Positions 43,098 to 55,972 are shown, counted from the first letter of the stretch. The stretch is 64,000 nt of DNA from Cylicocyclus nassatus (GCA_958299035.1 CATQJL010000001.1:79319594-79383593); one strand, 5' to 3'. Numbers and translations are program-made. The notes: generated by a model not told the origin, from the sequence alone.

Positions 43098-43425
43098 CAG
43101 TGGGCTTTTCACGACTACATGACCTTTGGGACCAGCTGAATCAGGTGAGCACTGTGCTTGAAATATCAAAAAAGTGTTTTTTTGGAGTGTACCAACCTTG
43201 CAGATTGCTGGAGAGAGGGATTCCGCCATAACCAGCAAGTGACTGCAGGATACTTGGCTGAGTTCAGGCAGTCAATACGATACAGTTGACGATAATCCCT
43301 CGCCTCGCCTCTCCAGCAATCTCCAAAGTCGGGAAACGCCAAAAACGCACTTTTTGACTGTCTAAGCACATTAACTAACTCAGCTGGTCCAGGAGGCCAT
43401 GTAGCCGTGGAAATCCCCCATCATA
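43098..43425. repeat. Fold-back repeat
   Basis: Arms of about 130 bases: CTACATGACCTTTGGGACCAG on the left against an inverse reading CTACATGGCCTCCTGGACC on the right, both continuing to AGATTGCTGGAGAG near the centre. Divergent arms indicate an old insertion. Ends and target duplication were not resolved. Confidence 0.65.
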
Positions 43426-44139
43426 TTCCCGAGCCACTGCTTTTAAGGAGCACGAATACTCTAAAATATAACGAAATATCAGCATGCTGATACTGTTAAA
43501 TTTCAAACCGTAAAAAAATTATTGATAAACCCAAAAATCTCAAGCATCGGAAAGTATTGCAGCAAACAATGGTAGAGTTCTCCTGCGAGCTGACGCCTTG
43601 AAGAATTGGGATAATTGTAAACTTCATGGTGTGCTACTGTTTTATTGTCGTTAATGCATTTTTTGAGAAGAAAGCTTCATGTAAGTTTAGTAGCGTCATT
43701 CAGAAAGTTTATGTTCTTCTAGCAATTTGCAAGGGTATCATCAAACTCCTGTTCAACGCACAAATTTTTGAAAATTGTTGCTTCTTCCCATTTTAGCCAA
43801 TTCATTTGTTCAAAGGCAACGTGCCCAAACCACAGGGATAAGCACGGAAGAAAATGAGGAGCAGGCACGACCCTTCCAGCTAAGAAATAGAGTTTATGTT
43901 TTAGTGAATAATTTTTTTCCAAATTGAATGACATTCTCCTATTCATTATAACAATTTAATGTCAACAAATAACGTGTGCTGAACTTCACGTCTTTGACCA
44001 ATCAGTACCTCGTCGGTGTTTTCTCGAGTGGTACAATCATTCATTGAGTACGGTATTTCTAATTAATCCTCCCGCGAAGAGTACGGTACGGTTTGGAGAA
44101 AAATTTGCGATTTTTTTGTCATTTTTGAATAGTTAAGCT

Positions 44140-44950
44140 CGCGCTTGGTCGTGATATTCAAGACTCCTACAAAAGCTCTTTATTTGTACACTGCTTTGCT
44201 TCTTGAGCCTGAATATCAAACTACTATATCTGTGCAGTGGCATCCATCAAGCAACAACAGCAAGTGTGTTGTCTTGGTATTCTGTGTTGTAAATGAAAAG
44301 AAATTGTGTCCACGGATGATGCACAACCGTAGTCCATGTGTTTTCTGTATTCACCTTTATGAGTAATTCTGATCATGCAATGCATTAAACAAGGCGAACC
44401 AAGTAGTACCTTACGCCTTGAGGAGACAAGTTGGCTATTAATGGAAAAGAAGGAGAGAAATTCCTGAAGACGAAAAGCATGTGGACAAATTATATTTGAG
44501 AAAGCAGAGATAACGAATGCTGATTTAGAAAAAAATCGTATAAGACGTATGTATAAAAGGTAACAAAATTGTTATTCAATTTCGTTATCACTTATGCAGT
44601 GCTAAGCGAATATAAAATATGCATTGTACGAGTTCAATTGAAAAGCGTGTTAATGTGCACTCATAGGCACAAGCATACACTCTCGTCTGTTCGCCAAGCT
44701 TATGCAACTGGAAAACATTATTATAATTTTTTCAGTCTCGAATCGTGGGAAAACAGCTTTAGTTGCACATCTTCAGAACGGTACTCTAAATTCTGCGGAA
44801 AACTCATTAGCAATTCTTACCTACAACTGCACGACAGAAATGAAACTCTTTTTAATGACGCTTGGCTTACATCGCAGTTTGAAACTCTTGAAGCTCGTGT
44901 CATTTATTTGCTCCACTTGTTGACGTTTCTTCTTTGAGTAATAAATAATT
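44140..44950 (+). repeat. Third diverged copy of part of the unit
   Basis: This aligns with about 10260-10860 of copy 1 and 50960-51600 of copy 2: shared landmarks are TTAATGGAAAAGAAGGA, CACTTATGCAGTGCTAAG and TCGTGGGAAAACAGCTTT. It is much more diverged than the two main copies. An open frame at 44145-44366 (QTTISVQWHPSSNN...) corresponds to a frame with stops in copy 1, and a frame after TTTTTTCAG at about 44737 keeps SWENSFSC. Whether this is the functional member or just another fragment cannot be told. Confidence 0.6.
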
Positions 44951-45479
44951 GATGCTAAGGAGCGCTTACGATAGATATTCGTTCACTTTCCAAGCAGCTA
45001 TGTTCATATGAAGTTAGCAGAAAGCTTCAATTGTTGTTACCATATTTTGAGTTTCTTTGGGTTCGTTTAGGCACATTTTTAGCAGAACCTTCGGCATAAC
45101 CACCAGCGCAAACCTTGCTTGTTACTGCCGTTTCCATGCTACTCATACCTCAAACAAGAAAGTTGGTGAAATAATTGAAAAAAGCAGATATAAATTTAGT
45201 TTTTCTGTACACTACGATTATTGGTAGTTCTCACATGTATCCAATATAAGTATGTAGAAATATAGCCGTAGCCTGTACCACATGGTCATAACCTTTTAGG
45301 AATCAGTTCCTACCTATTTAACCTACCTACCAATGTAATTTGAGGATCTCTTGTTTAACAGTTTCGAAAATAAACATCAGCATTACAAGAATGACATACT
45401 GTGTTCAATGGACACCTTAGATTTGCCCAAAACAGAAAAGTGGGCTATCATAACTATCCATACACTGTTTGATCGTTGA
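44951..45479. other. No gene seen
   Basis: AT-rich sequence with no supported exon, repeat or RNA gene. Confidence 0.4.
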
Positions 45480-45965
45480 AGGCACCGTTCACCCAAATCC
45501 TCGATTTGGAGGTTTTGTCCTTTTCAGCACCTCTTGTGTTCGCTGAGTCCGACAGCCCTAAAATTGAACAGTTTAGCTGATTGATTGAACGCCCTTCAGA
45601 ATTCGCATTAGACAAGCACTTTTTGCGCCTTCCATCAGCCGCGGGCCAGCTGTGCGCGTAAGGCAAGGCAGAGACGCATTCTCGCATGACTCGACCAATT
45701 TTTTGAGCTTTGCGCCTGCTAGGCGAAATCAAGGAGTGGGCGGGCGAACGTACCACCCACACTCCGTGATTTCGCCTAGCAGGCGTTGCTAGGGAGGAGC
45801 CAACGTGGCGAAACTTCTTTTGAGAAATTCTCGAAGCGATTTTACTCGATCTCGCTTTAGAAGTAATTTCAGACAGCGCGAGCTGGGCAGTTACACAGTT
45901 GAGGAAACTATTAGACAACCGTTAGACATCGAAATTCATAGACCCGTTTTGGGTGGACGGTGCCT
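45480..45965. mobile_element. MITE with AGGCACCGT ends
   Basis: The ends AGGCACCGTTCACCCAAA and the inverse of AGGCACCGTCCACCCAAA define a 486-bp element. An inner inverted repeat (CGCCTGCTAGGCGAAATCA at about 45714 and inverted near 45767) forms a strong hairpin. The minus-strand frame of 154 codons that spans it is therefore likely incidental. Target duplication was not identified. Confidence 0.7.
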
Positions 45966-46010
45966 GTAATATCTCTCTCCACCACAAATTTTTTGCTAAC
46001 CTTCAGGCAC

Positions 46011-46598
46011 TGTTTGGTAGAGTTTGCTTTAACTCAAATCTACAATATGGAACGAATCACCCGATCATTCCTCATTACTGTAAGATTACGATAGGAACTT
46101 AGTAACAGTTTTGAGCCATTGAGGGCCCTATTTTACCTCACAAAGCAAACAAAAGAACCTAAAAACTTTTACACTAAGCTAATTAGAGTCGCTGAAAGTA
46201 TATGAACTTCGCAAATCACCACAACTCTTCTTTTATAATTGCCAGGTAGACCGTAATGGTTGTCTTTATAACGCTCCCTAAAACTGTGATTACGCCATTT
46301 AAAAAGCTTTACAAACTCCTAAAAAGTTGAGTAGTGAATTTTACACACTCTTATCTCTGATACAAAAATTTTCAGAATGTCCGAAAACTTTTTCTGAATT
46401 ATGACTAATCCACAAAGACTGCAAGTCTAAACTTCCTACCACAATCTTACATTAATGAAGATCAAGCGGTTCGCTCTGATGTTCATCTAAGTTTAGAAAA
46501 AGCTCTACAAAATGATATTTCAAGGTAAACAAAAGCCCATTTAAAAGAAGAGATATTAGCGATAAAAGTGTGTATACATACTTTTGGGACACCCTGTA
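46011..46598. mobile_element. Tc1-type MITE remnant (CAGGGTGTCC end)
   Basis: The right end ATACTTTTGGGACACCCTGTA matches, cut short, the ends of 31376-32025 and 59695-60051. The left end has lost its terminal bases, with CACTGTTTGGTAGAG remaining, probably because the neighbouring 45480-45965 element lies against it. Confidence 0.55.
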
Positions 46599-47325
46599 TT
46601 TCAAGCAACGAATCATGTGCCAACCAAGTAATTCAAGAGATCGTTTATATTCTTTTCCCAGCTAAATTCGCGTTTGAAAACACTTGAAAAGGTTTGAGAA
46701 GAAAAATAAATTGAAATCATTGCTAAAAACGACCAAGATGTTTGGTAAGCCGTTTGGTGTTTTGCTTTTATAAAAAAAATCGCTGAACATCTTGAGTCAC
46801 CAAATGTGTCGTAAAACACAGAAAATAATTTTGAAAAAAACATGTAAAAATGAGAATAAGCGTGTTGGTTTTTATATTGACACGCAGCAGAGAGACAAAC
46901 CTCACACTATTCATAGGAAAAAATTTTCCAGACTAAAGCAAATATCTTATGAGACCCATATTGAAAAAAATGGGTCCCCACAAGGAAAAAGTAAAACCTC
47001 TGCCTATAAATTTTTTTGTCTAGAACATTCAGCACAAACTTTGCTCATCTAAAAAGTGGGTCACAAAACTTTTGCTATTTGTTTCCATCCCTAAGTTTCT
47101 TCGGAATTATCTCGAAGTGGTCATACTCAATCTCTTTACTTGATTCACTTTTTGGAACCCGAGTCTATGAGTCAATTGAAGTCTAGCTATACTATTCACA
47201 TGTTTTCCTCTTCTCAAAAAATCGAGTTTATGCATATCTCATAACACTCGAATACTACGACTTTGCACCGGCTGCCTCACTACAATTCGATACCATTTTT
47301 GAACTCGTCAAATTGAAGGATAACA
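46599..47325. other. No gene seen
   Basis: Spacer before copy 2. No supported exon or repeat. Confidence 0.4.
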
Positions 47326-47586
47326 CGTTATACATTACCGTAATCTGCTCTAAGTCAAGGCGTTCGATCTGCTTCAGAAAGAGGATACCACAGTCTGCTA
47401 GTGTAACAGATTTCACATGTAAAAAACACGTACGAAGGAAACCTACAGGAAACGGTTTTCAGAAGACGTATAGATGCTACATATAAACACAATAGAACAC
47501 GATTTTCTTCACAAAGTTTTTTCGACACTTTTCACTTGCATAACATTTTGCAAAGGAATGACATTTTGCAATTATTAACAATTCAG

Positions 47587-47713
47587 TGTGCTTCGCAAAG
47601 TCGTTTCCAAGCCAGCGTGGAGAACAATACGTTGCTGTTTTGTGTGAACGAAAGTTGGGTACTGAACATTAACGACACGGAGGTGAAAGTAATGGATGAC
47701 GAACTTATATCTT
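47587..47713 (+). CDS. Candidate Cys-rich exon, copy 2
   Basis: After ATTCAG the frame is open: CASQSRFQASVENNTLLFCV, then NESW and VKVMDDELIS, ending at TCTT before GTATTA. The stops seen in the copy-1 acceptor region are absent, so copy 2 looks the healthier version of this exon. A mariner-type element begins three bases past the exon end, so the donor is GTATTA instead of GTAAAT; whether it still splices is uncertain. Confidence 0.4.
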
Positions 47714-47716
47714 GTA

Positions 47717-48486
47717 TTAGGTTGGCACATAAGTAATGCAACTTTTTATATAACTTTTGTCTACTTGAACGTAGCGCACTCATTTTTTGGCAATATAAGG
47801 AATATGATGTAAGCTTCTAATGCACACATTTTTTGCCGAATTTTACCATCTTATGTGAGGATTACGGTAGGTTTACGGTACTATGGGAAAATTTTTAGAA
47901 TGCATCAGATTTTGCTGAAACTTGGCCTATAGGGCTTATTCGACATGCTGATCACAAAAATGAGATCCGTTACGCATGAAAAGGCCTCGTTCGTGAGATC
48001 AAAAAATAAATTTCATTGTAGCGACAAATGAATATGATATTCGTGTTCACCGCATAGGATTACCCTATAGTGCAAAGTTATAGCGAATTCTGACTTTTCG
48101 CAGCTTAGTTATTGACAAATTGTCTTCAAAACTTGACGCATTTGACTTGTTCAACTTCTCAAAGGCGCCCCACCTTAATTTGTGTTTCATTTCTTTTTCA
48201 CTGACTCCAATGTGCCAACTTCCAGCTACATGCTGCCTATAATTGCTTTTTCATATGTTTGAATCAGGTTTCGTAGGGCTTCATGTTTGCCAAAAAATCG
48301 TGAAATCTCGATTTTCAGCAGTTTTCAAAAAATGCTTAGATTTTTTGTACTACGTTATCAAAAATCAAACGGTTTGCGCAGACTTGCAGCTTACATGACG
48401 TTCTACATGATACCACAAAATGAGATTGCTCCATAAAATAGGAAAAAAGTTACGGGAAAAGTTGCAAAACTTATGTGCCAACCTAA
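47717..48486. mobile_element. Mariner-type MITE at a splice donor
   Basis: The ends are TTAGGTTGGCACATAAGTAA and the inverse TTATGTGCCAACCTAA, flanked by TA (47715-47716 and 48487-48488). Copy 1 has a single TA at 2223-2224. TTAGGTTGGC ends are typical of mariner elements. There is no transposase frame. The interior shares TTACGGTAGGTTTACGGTA and TTATTCGACATGCTGATCAC-type blocks with the 38898-39737 element. Confidence 0.9.
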
Positions 48487-48809
48487 TAAATCGCTAAACA
48501 TATCTTCGCTTCTAAATTTTGATCAATGACTGTGCATTGTTTTTCAATAAATGAAATTATTATGATAGAACACTACTAGTTTCAAGGAGACGGTCAAGCA
48601 TAGATAAAATCTCTTAATCTTAAAAAACCACCGTTTTCTCGCACAGATATCAAAATATGTCGCCTTAGCCCCAGCTTTTCTTGCCAATTAATTTTCTTAT
48701 GTCAGGATATTAAAGTACAAGATTTTGTTTTCAAAAACAAAAAACCTCGAAAGAGGTACGCGGATTAGCCAAAAATTCAGATGTGTAAAATTGCTTAAAC
48801 GTATTCCAG

Positions 48810-50955
48810 GTTTCGCCGTTTAATTTGTCTCAATGACATTTAGAAGGGTAACGACTCAAGTTGGCATTTTCTCGTGCATAATGTTTCTGCAATCAACAAT
48901 TCAATATTTCTAGTCGATGAGAGGAACTTTTCTTAAAATGCCAGCAGTGATTATTCGTCGCTAGCTTGATTAGCAAGATGGAATTTTTCATCAAGTAAAA
49001 AGTTGCTTCGTCTTTGATAAACCATTCCACATTCATTTGCAAGGTAAGAAACAATCTGAGCAACTGCTGAAATGATGATGTTGAAAACGGATGCTTTCTT
49101 TTTATTGCGGACTAATGCTTAAAGCTGAATTGATTGTTTACAATGAACAGAAAAATGTGTTTGGAGCTTTCGGGTCTGAGTGACGGTTATGGTGTAGAAT
49201 GTTCTCAAAATAAGCTGAAATGAATAAAAAATAAAGGATTACTATTAAGCCTGTTTCGCCTCTACCCCTATACAGGAATACAATAAGTGAAAAACCACTC
49301 CCGAGGCTCCTCAGTAGGGAAGAGTGGTTAACTAACAATAGTGGTGTAATGCTGGATATTTTATACGTTGAAAGTTTGAAGTAAACGTGTATGATTAGAT
49401 AATATGTGGATTTCCTGCAATCGCTAAGATATTTATTTTGTTACTGTTGCACTTTTTTGGAATAGTGATTTTCTTCTTGTCTCGGTGGATTCGTTGACAT
49501 GATTTCTGGTAAAATAGAAATAAATAAGGGTAAGTGTGCTCAAATTACGGAAATAGAAACGATTAACCGAGCAACTGAGCTTGAACTTTGATAATTTTTA
49601 GCACGTGCTGTGCATGAAAAGTCTGCTATAAAATTTCGATAACGCCTTACATATTAGTTCGTGCCAAAGCCAAAGCCGGAGCCAAATACCCCGCGCCCCC
49701 GGTTTAGGGTAGTGAGATAGCGCGCAACGCGCGGAGGCGCAGATGAGTAGAAGAGAAAGGTCAGAGCCGACGGGGCATTTGGCTCTGGTCGTAGATTTCA
49801 GCTGGGTCTCAAGAAAACCTTGCAACATTATATTCATTCTGATCGTCATGACACGACTAGAAGGTTCACAAAACGTCGCTAGCCTTGAATCTCTTCTCAA
49901 CGAAATAAACCAGCACTTTTATTCGCGATTTTCTGCGCTAGAGTTGTGCGCAGCTTTTTGATGGCTCTCGTGAGTATTTAAAATTCAATCGTAGTCTAAA
50001 AAGAGGTCAGCTGAAAAAACGTTGTCCTGAATATTATGAAAATGTGAACAAAAATCTCGTAGCACAAAAAAGGCTAAAAACTCAATTTCTTTGTTTTGCT
50101 GCGATATTTTTGAGATCACTATACGTACTTCATTTACATCAATTTTAATACAGTTATGATTTTAACATCTGGAGCGCTAAGCGCCGGATGGCATTTGCTT
50201 TATGGTGAAGATTGTGTTCTTTAGTGTCGTTCGAAGTGAAGGTCACCAGAGTGCATGACTCTATGCATCGAAGGTATGATCGTTTTGAACGAGCTCATAC
50301 TGTAGAAGGTTCAATGGGCATAGTGAATTGTTTCGCACGGCAAGTTTGATTCCAGACGGTAAACGTCATCTTATCCTGCAAGACCCATCTGGAAGGTACT
50401 CTAGTATGCTACTCCTCAAAGCTCTTATGCTCTTTCGCAAATCTTACAATGACGCTTGATTTTGAGGAGTATCAGGGCGCTTTTGAGACTTTTTGTGGCC
50501 AGACGCGCTGTCGTTTGAGAAATTGGGATCAAAAATTTGACAAAAGTGGCAAAACCTCGTTCGCCATACTGCCGTTATTGGCTGATTTTTGTTAGAAACT
50601 GTTGTTTTTGTTAGCCGGATCTTACGAGCTCAATGACTCGTTACATCTGAAATACACAAAAAATTTTATAAAGTTTAGAGTTCATCTTCACCTAATTGTC
50701 AACGGCTTCACTCCTCAATTATTACAATGATTTAGCGTTGACAGTCATATGTTCTGGACTTTATTTCTTTGCCGTTTTGCACTGTGTTGGTGTTTTTCTC
50801 GGATGGAGAGATTAACTATCAAATAGGTACCTTGATTCTGTTCGCAAAGAGTTTGTTTTGGTGGAGATTTTCACGGTTGTTTGGCCAATTTCGACTATGT
50901 AAGCTGCCGCTCAAATCATAATATATCATAATATATGAGCTCTCGTACAAAAAGT
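48810..50955. other. Paralogous non-coding stretch, copy 2
   Basis: Counterpart of 4327-6331. It carries an extra segment of about 150 bases (49221-49372) not in copy 1 and without visible inverted ends. No exon found. Confidence 0.5.
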
Positions 50956-51412
50956 GTCTGTAACCAATTGTTTGTACATTCCTCCACTTGCTACCCCGGC
51001 GCTATCGAATTGGTGTGTTCGTTCAGCGCCACCCATCGTAAACGATAGCGAACGACTCATTTCTGATCAAGAAAACGTTTGAATCAAAATGGTGCCACTC
51101 AGTGACGAAGTACAACCGTAGCCAATTCAAAGTTTTTCTCTGTTATTTGAAGATTTTAGCTCTTGCTGCAATGCATAGAATCATGTGAGTAAAAAAAAAC
51201 CTTTACGTTCTAAAGACAAATTGGCTCATAATGGAAAAGAAGGATAGAAAGCTATAAAAACAAATGGCATGTAAAGTTATTATGTTCGGGAAAGCAGAGA
51301 GGAAGAATGCTAATATTATAAAATCGTGTGAATTGTATGCAAGAACTCGTTAGCGGTGTTTTTATGTTTGATGCTTCGCTCAATACTCACTTATGCAGTG
51401 CTAAGGCTTCAG

Positions 51413-51600
51413 ATAAATTATGCATTCTCCGAATATGATAATATAGCTTTTCCTGGTGCCAACATAACGAACAGAAACGACAGCTTGTTTGCCACGCACA
51501 TGCAACTAAATTAAAGCAGTTCATATGGTCATAAGTCGTGGGATAACAGCTTTCAGCTAGTTTTCCAATAGCTGCCACTTGCTTCTTTTCAATAGGAATT
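51413..51600 (+). pseudogene. Broken terminal exon, copy 2
   Basis: Counterpart of 10670-10855. The frame starts INYAFSEYDNIAF but meets TAA at 51512-51514 and has further small indels. The acceptor AG is kept. Confidence 0.35.
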
Positions 51601-53029
51601 CATAAGTGTTTTTTTTACCAAGCTGGACGAAGAAGAGCTTATAAAACTTTGTCAAACGAAGTTTGACTGTAAACTGCACGGCATCCTGTATCTCCTACAC
51701 TCTGCTGTCACTATTTGTTTTTCATCTTTACTAAAATTAGTTTAATGATTGACCTATAGGGGTGCTCATTACACATCTTTGATAATCTACTTAGCACTGA
51801 AGCCTTTTGTACTTTAGGCATAGATTTACAAAAATTTTGTGTTGTTGTATTGGGCGGAAAGATAAATGTTTTCCCAGATCTAGTTGTCAAGCATGCTTCT
51901 AAACCGTAAGATTATCATGTACACACCAAAGTGCTTGTTTTTGCCAAAATTTTTTTGACATTAGCACTTTTACCTGGAAAAACAAAATTTTCGCAGATCG
52001 GTAGACTTTAGCACGTGATTACATGACACTAGATTTCGCATTCTAGGTTGTCAGCTACAAATGCCAGTTTTAATTGTGAATGCTGGTCAAGTTAACATTT
52101 TTCTAGCATGCTGTACGATTCTGCCATGTGAGTGGTTACAAAGTTTATAATCAGTTCAACATATTTTTGAATACATTTAGCTTCAATAACCACCACAATT
52201 TATAGTGGTGAAGCTAAACGAAGATTCTTATGATTGCTGATTGCTGTCTTTCCAGAAGTTTTTGCTGACATGAAATAAACTATAGCAATATGCTCCCTAT
52301 AATTGCTGGTTAGACAATAGTTGTCAATTTTCAACTTTTTGTCTGAAAATTTTATCCATATGCTCTGAAGTGTTGCAACATTTTATAAAGATAATTATGC
52401 ATTCTTGAAAACGAAAATGACAGTTCAAAAAAAATTTTTTTATCAAAAACACTCACATTAATAAAGAACGATTAGGACCACTTCTTTAGAATGCCAAAAT
52501 ATTCTAAGTACAATAATTTCACGAGTATAGGACGCACTTCAATTTTCTAAGCGAGCCGCTCAGCCGCCTCTCTGTATTTCGGAAAACGAGAATTATGCCG
52601 CATGATAGTCTCAAGCAACATGCAGCACTGTATATAGTTCTTTAGTCGCGAAAACTTTCGGCATGTCTGTGCTGTTCGATTTCAGGAAAAAACCCCGCGT
52701 CCTGTACTCGTGCTAGCCTTGCCTTTGCCAAAAGCTTGCAGTTTTCAGAACCATCTTACTAGAAGCAGTGGAGGACCGAGGAGAAAGAGACGGTGCAAGG
52801 GTGGAGGGGAGTGTTCCAAAAATGGGTCGCGAAATAGTTGCAGGTCACTTACATCAGTTATGAAATTGCTCTGCAATTTGAAAAGGACTCAAAACGTTTT
52901 CGGAATGAGCGGCTAAACGCCAACACCTCTAACATAGTATTTTGTCTTCTAAACTCTCCCCCCCCCCTCTCCTGAATAGAACTCCTGGGACAGCCCATAG
53001 AGGATGCACACTATACTTTATTCAATTTC

Positions 53030-53185
53030 ATTTGAATAATCGAATAATTGAATATATTTAATCAAAAATACCGAATAACTGAATTTCGAGTATTTCAATA
53101 AAACACCTAATATCTGAACATCGAATATTTTGGAAATGGAAGAAATTCGAATAATCGATTTATTTAAAAAAAATCGAATAAACGA
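53030..53185. repeat. AT-rich degenerate repeats of GAATAATCGAAT
   Basis: Irregular repeats of GAATAATCGAAT-like words on both strands over about 150 bases; a decayed minisatellite or satellite fragment. Not present in copy 1 at the matching position. Confidence 0.5.
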
Positions 53186-53604
53186 AATCTTTGCATGCGT
53201 TCAAACAACTTCTCATCGAATTAGCACAATGGAGGACTAGATGTAGATGGACAGCCTGAACAACACGCGATTTTATAGCATTCAAGGTGTATGTATTAGG
53301 TGGGCGAAAGTTCTGTCGTTTCATTTTCAAAAATTTGTAACTTTGCGCTATTTCAACAGATTTGCTTGCTCTTGATTTTGTTAGAAAAAAAAGTTTTTCA
53401 CTTTCAAACGTTTTTTTTTGGAGATCCTCGGTTTCACATTGAATGCAGAGATAAAAATGGAAAGGTAAGACCATATAAGTGAGCATTTTAAGTTAGGTCA
53501 CCAGAAATCTGGAATGCTGCAAGAAATCTATGCATGCTGTTTCTTATTTGCATGCTTCGCTACCTCTTGTAAAATTCATACAAGCGTCTAGGCAAGAGCC
53601 TTGT

Positions 53605-53874
53605 AGGGGGGGGGGGGCAAAATTTTTATTGAATGAAGGTGCGTGGCGTTGGCCACGCACTCCGAAAACATTTTTGGGGTGCTTCTCGAAATTTTTGCGG
53701 GTCCATAACACGCCCCGAGGCTAATTTGAATTTTTAGAAAATTTTGAAAATTATTCTATTATTTACAACAATAAACAAGTCACTTTCACATTTTTATAAC
53801 CCATGTTAGTGAATTTCAAAAATCTCGCGACCCATTCTCAAAAGTAGCCCTTCCCCCCTCGGTCCGCCACTGCT
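53605..53874. mobile_element. hAT-like element, inverse CAGTGGCGGACC end
   Basis: The right end reads GGTCCGCCACTG, the inverse of CAGTGGCGGACC, a common hAT-type terminus. The left end is a long G-run where copy 1 diverges. The interior holds GTGCGTGGCGTTGGCCACGC, a short palindrome. A related segment in copy 1 is at about 12412-12540. Confidence 0.5.
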
Positions 53875-54213
53875 GTCTACTGATTATTGAATCCATGTAG
53901 GAACTTTGCTCATGCAGGACGACAGAAAGCCTTAAGCCACTTCAAAAAACGATGTGAATACCGTAAAACTTTCAAATTTTCTTCAAATAATTAAAAATAA
54001 ACAATGTCGACTGTACGAAATCCCCGTATCGCTTTAGGCAGTGCAGGGAATGATCAAGCGGCTGCCGAGTATTGGTGCTGTATTTATTCTTGTGCGTGAA
54101 TGCCATTGTTAGCCCGCAATGGACACGCTCGCGAGAGTTTAGCCTACGGCGATTGGGACGATCACATGCAGTCAATTTTACCTGACTTAGAACGTACGAC
54201 AAGAGGGCAAACC

Positions 54214-54967
54214 CAGGGCCCGGCACCAGTCGGTTCCTAGGGTTTCTGAAAACGAAGTCTCCCCTGACTTTCGAAGGTTTAACGAAGTCCTATTTGACCT
54301 ACCTACTTAGGAGAAGATAAAAACAAAATAAAATTTACTAGTCTGACAGAAAAAAACGTGAGATAAGAGTGAATATCCAAATTGGAGCTGAATACTACGC
54401 ATGCTCAAGAGTTTGGTACTGGAGCGCGATATTTAAAGCGATATGTAAAGAATTTAGGGCAAAAAATAAAGGAAACGCAATGATATGGAAATGTCTTCAT
54501 GCTCCGGGTTAGATTTTTGATTGGGGAATCCGTAGATGATAGAAAATTTTAAAACTTATGTGAAGCGACAGAAATACATGCTCCACACGATCTCAGATCG
54601 TCTGGTAACCGTTTAGAGACGGACTAATTTTGGAAAAGGTAATACTCTTAAGTTTTTGAATCTATTTGCATAATTCTTTCGCAAATAATTTTCTAAGTAT
54701 ACATTTCAATCAATTTTGGTGTCATATGATTCTGTGTGCGCTGTAAACAATCAATTTGTTTGTTTTAGCCTTGCCTGCAAATCGCGCGCACTTTCCGCCA
54801 TACACGATAGAGCATGTCAATCGTGTGATAACCTGTCCGAAAAGCTTGTGTTCTGACTGAATGGCGCTTATTCTTAGTGCTCGGCCCCACTGCAAACCGA
54901 TATCTTTTTGCTTTTTGCTCCAAAAACGAAGTCCACTCTGCTTCCAGACGATCTGTGCCGGGCTTCG
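54214..54967. mobile_element. hAT non-autonomous element
   Basis: The 8-bp target duplication GGCAAACC is at 54206-54213 and 54968-54975. The left end is CAGGGCCCGGCACC and the right end, inverted, CGAAGCCCGGCAC. Copy 1 has the empty site at about 12941-12955 (CAGTAAACCTGAG). The minus-strand frame 54722-55123 crosses the right end and is not a gene of this element. Confidence 0.8.
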
Positions 54968-55660
54968 GGCAAACCTGAGAAAGTTTTGTTGGTGTTTTGC
55001 ATGAGCAATAGCAAACTCAACGTTAATCGCGCTTAGACGGAACCCTTGCTTTCTACTGTTATAAAATACTGAATTTACATACTTGTGACAGTAACCATAC
55101 TTTTGAATCGATTTGTCGCTCAAAAGATTTTGCTTATACTATCGAACATATTCAATGCTTTCACGTTTAACAAGTAAACATGCGGTGAAACACATGTGTC
55201 CACTTTCTGATGATTATGACATGTTCAATATGTAGAAAGTATAGACACATTAAAGTAATGAATCTGTGAAGGCAGCAATTTATGACCACAGATTATCTGA
55301 AAATAGATGCGTCAAAAAAACAAGCTCATTTTTAATTGCCCCGGGGCATATCAACACCATCGGTCACGGGTACCGTGGAATGAGGCAGCGCATGCGCGCC
55401 GCAAGCGAAGTAAATTGCACTTGAGCGCAAAAGCAACCGCGTATAGATTCACGATGTTAATCCATCCCGTGTTTATCATCTACGCGTATGTTAAGCGTTG
55501 AATTCCATCTTGCATCGACTACGAAATACTTCAGATAATGGCCCCGTCTGAGTGAAGAGGGCTTAAGCAGAGACTGTACGCTTTTTTCGCTCATGCGTGG
55601 AAGTAGATTATCTATTCTAAAATTGGAAGACTTGAAAACGCTTCACATAAGTATGATTAA

Positions 55661-55972
55661 CACATTGATGTCCGCTTGACACACATGGTGTGTCAAGCAA
55701 TGACTACCATGTGGGACCGCTTGACACACCATGTGTGTCAAGGCTTGGGTTTTGTTAAAATGACTACTGTCCTGGGAAAGACTCACTCCTTGAGCTTCCT
55801 TTTGCACTAAATTTAGGGATGACCTCTTCCTTTTTTGTCAGCCTTCCAGATCCACTGTGAGTGTACTGTAAATGGCAGTATCCGCAATTATAGTTGAAAA
55901 ATGCTGGCTGGTCCGTAAACGGCCTTGGTCCCAGAAGGCAGACAACCAAAAATCTACATGGTCGTCAAAGTG
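55661..55972. mobile_element. piggyBac-like MITE
   Basis: Flanked by TTAA on both sides (55657-55660 and 55973-55976), with ends CACATTGATGTCC and, inverted, CACTTTGACGACC. Two adjacent hairpins near the left end, GCTTGACACAC-ATG-GTGTGTCAAGC and its reversed-centre twin, sit 45 bases apart. The 312-bp length leaves no room for a transposase. Confidence 0.8.

Noticed and set aside
43719..43946. A minus-strand frame containing PAPHFLPCLSLWFGH and EQEFDDTLANC
   Set aside because: A plus-strand frame after a TTTTAG acceptor is equally open over the same bases, and no paralogue decides between them.
44700..44920. A frame with GKTALVAHL resembling a nucleotide-binding loop
   Set aside because: The paralogues support a different frame there (SWENSF), and nothing else of an ATPase is present.
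45454..45918. A 154-codon minus-strand frame
   Set aside because: It lies almost wholly within a MITE with strong internal inverted repeats, so openness is likely incidental to the hairpin.
54722..55123. A 133-codon minus-strand frame
   Set aside because: It crosses the right end of the hAT element into the flanking unit, so it cannot be an ancestral gene, and no motif is seen.
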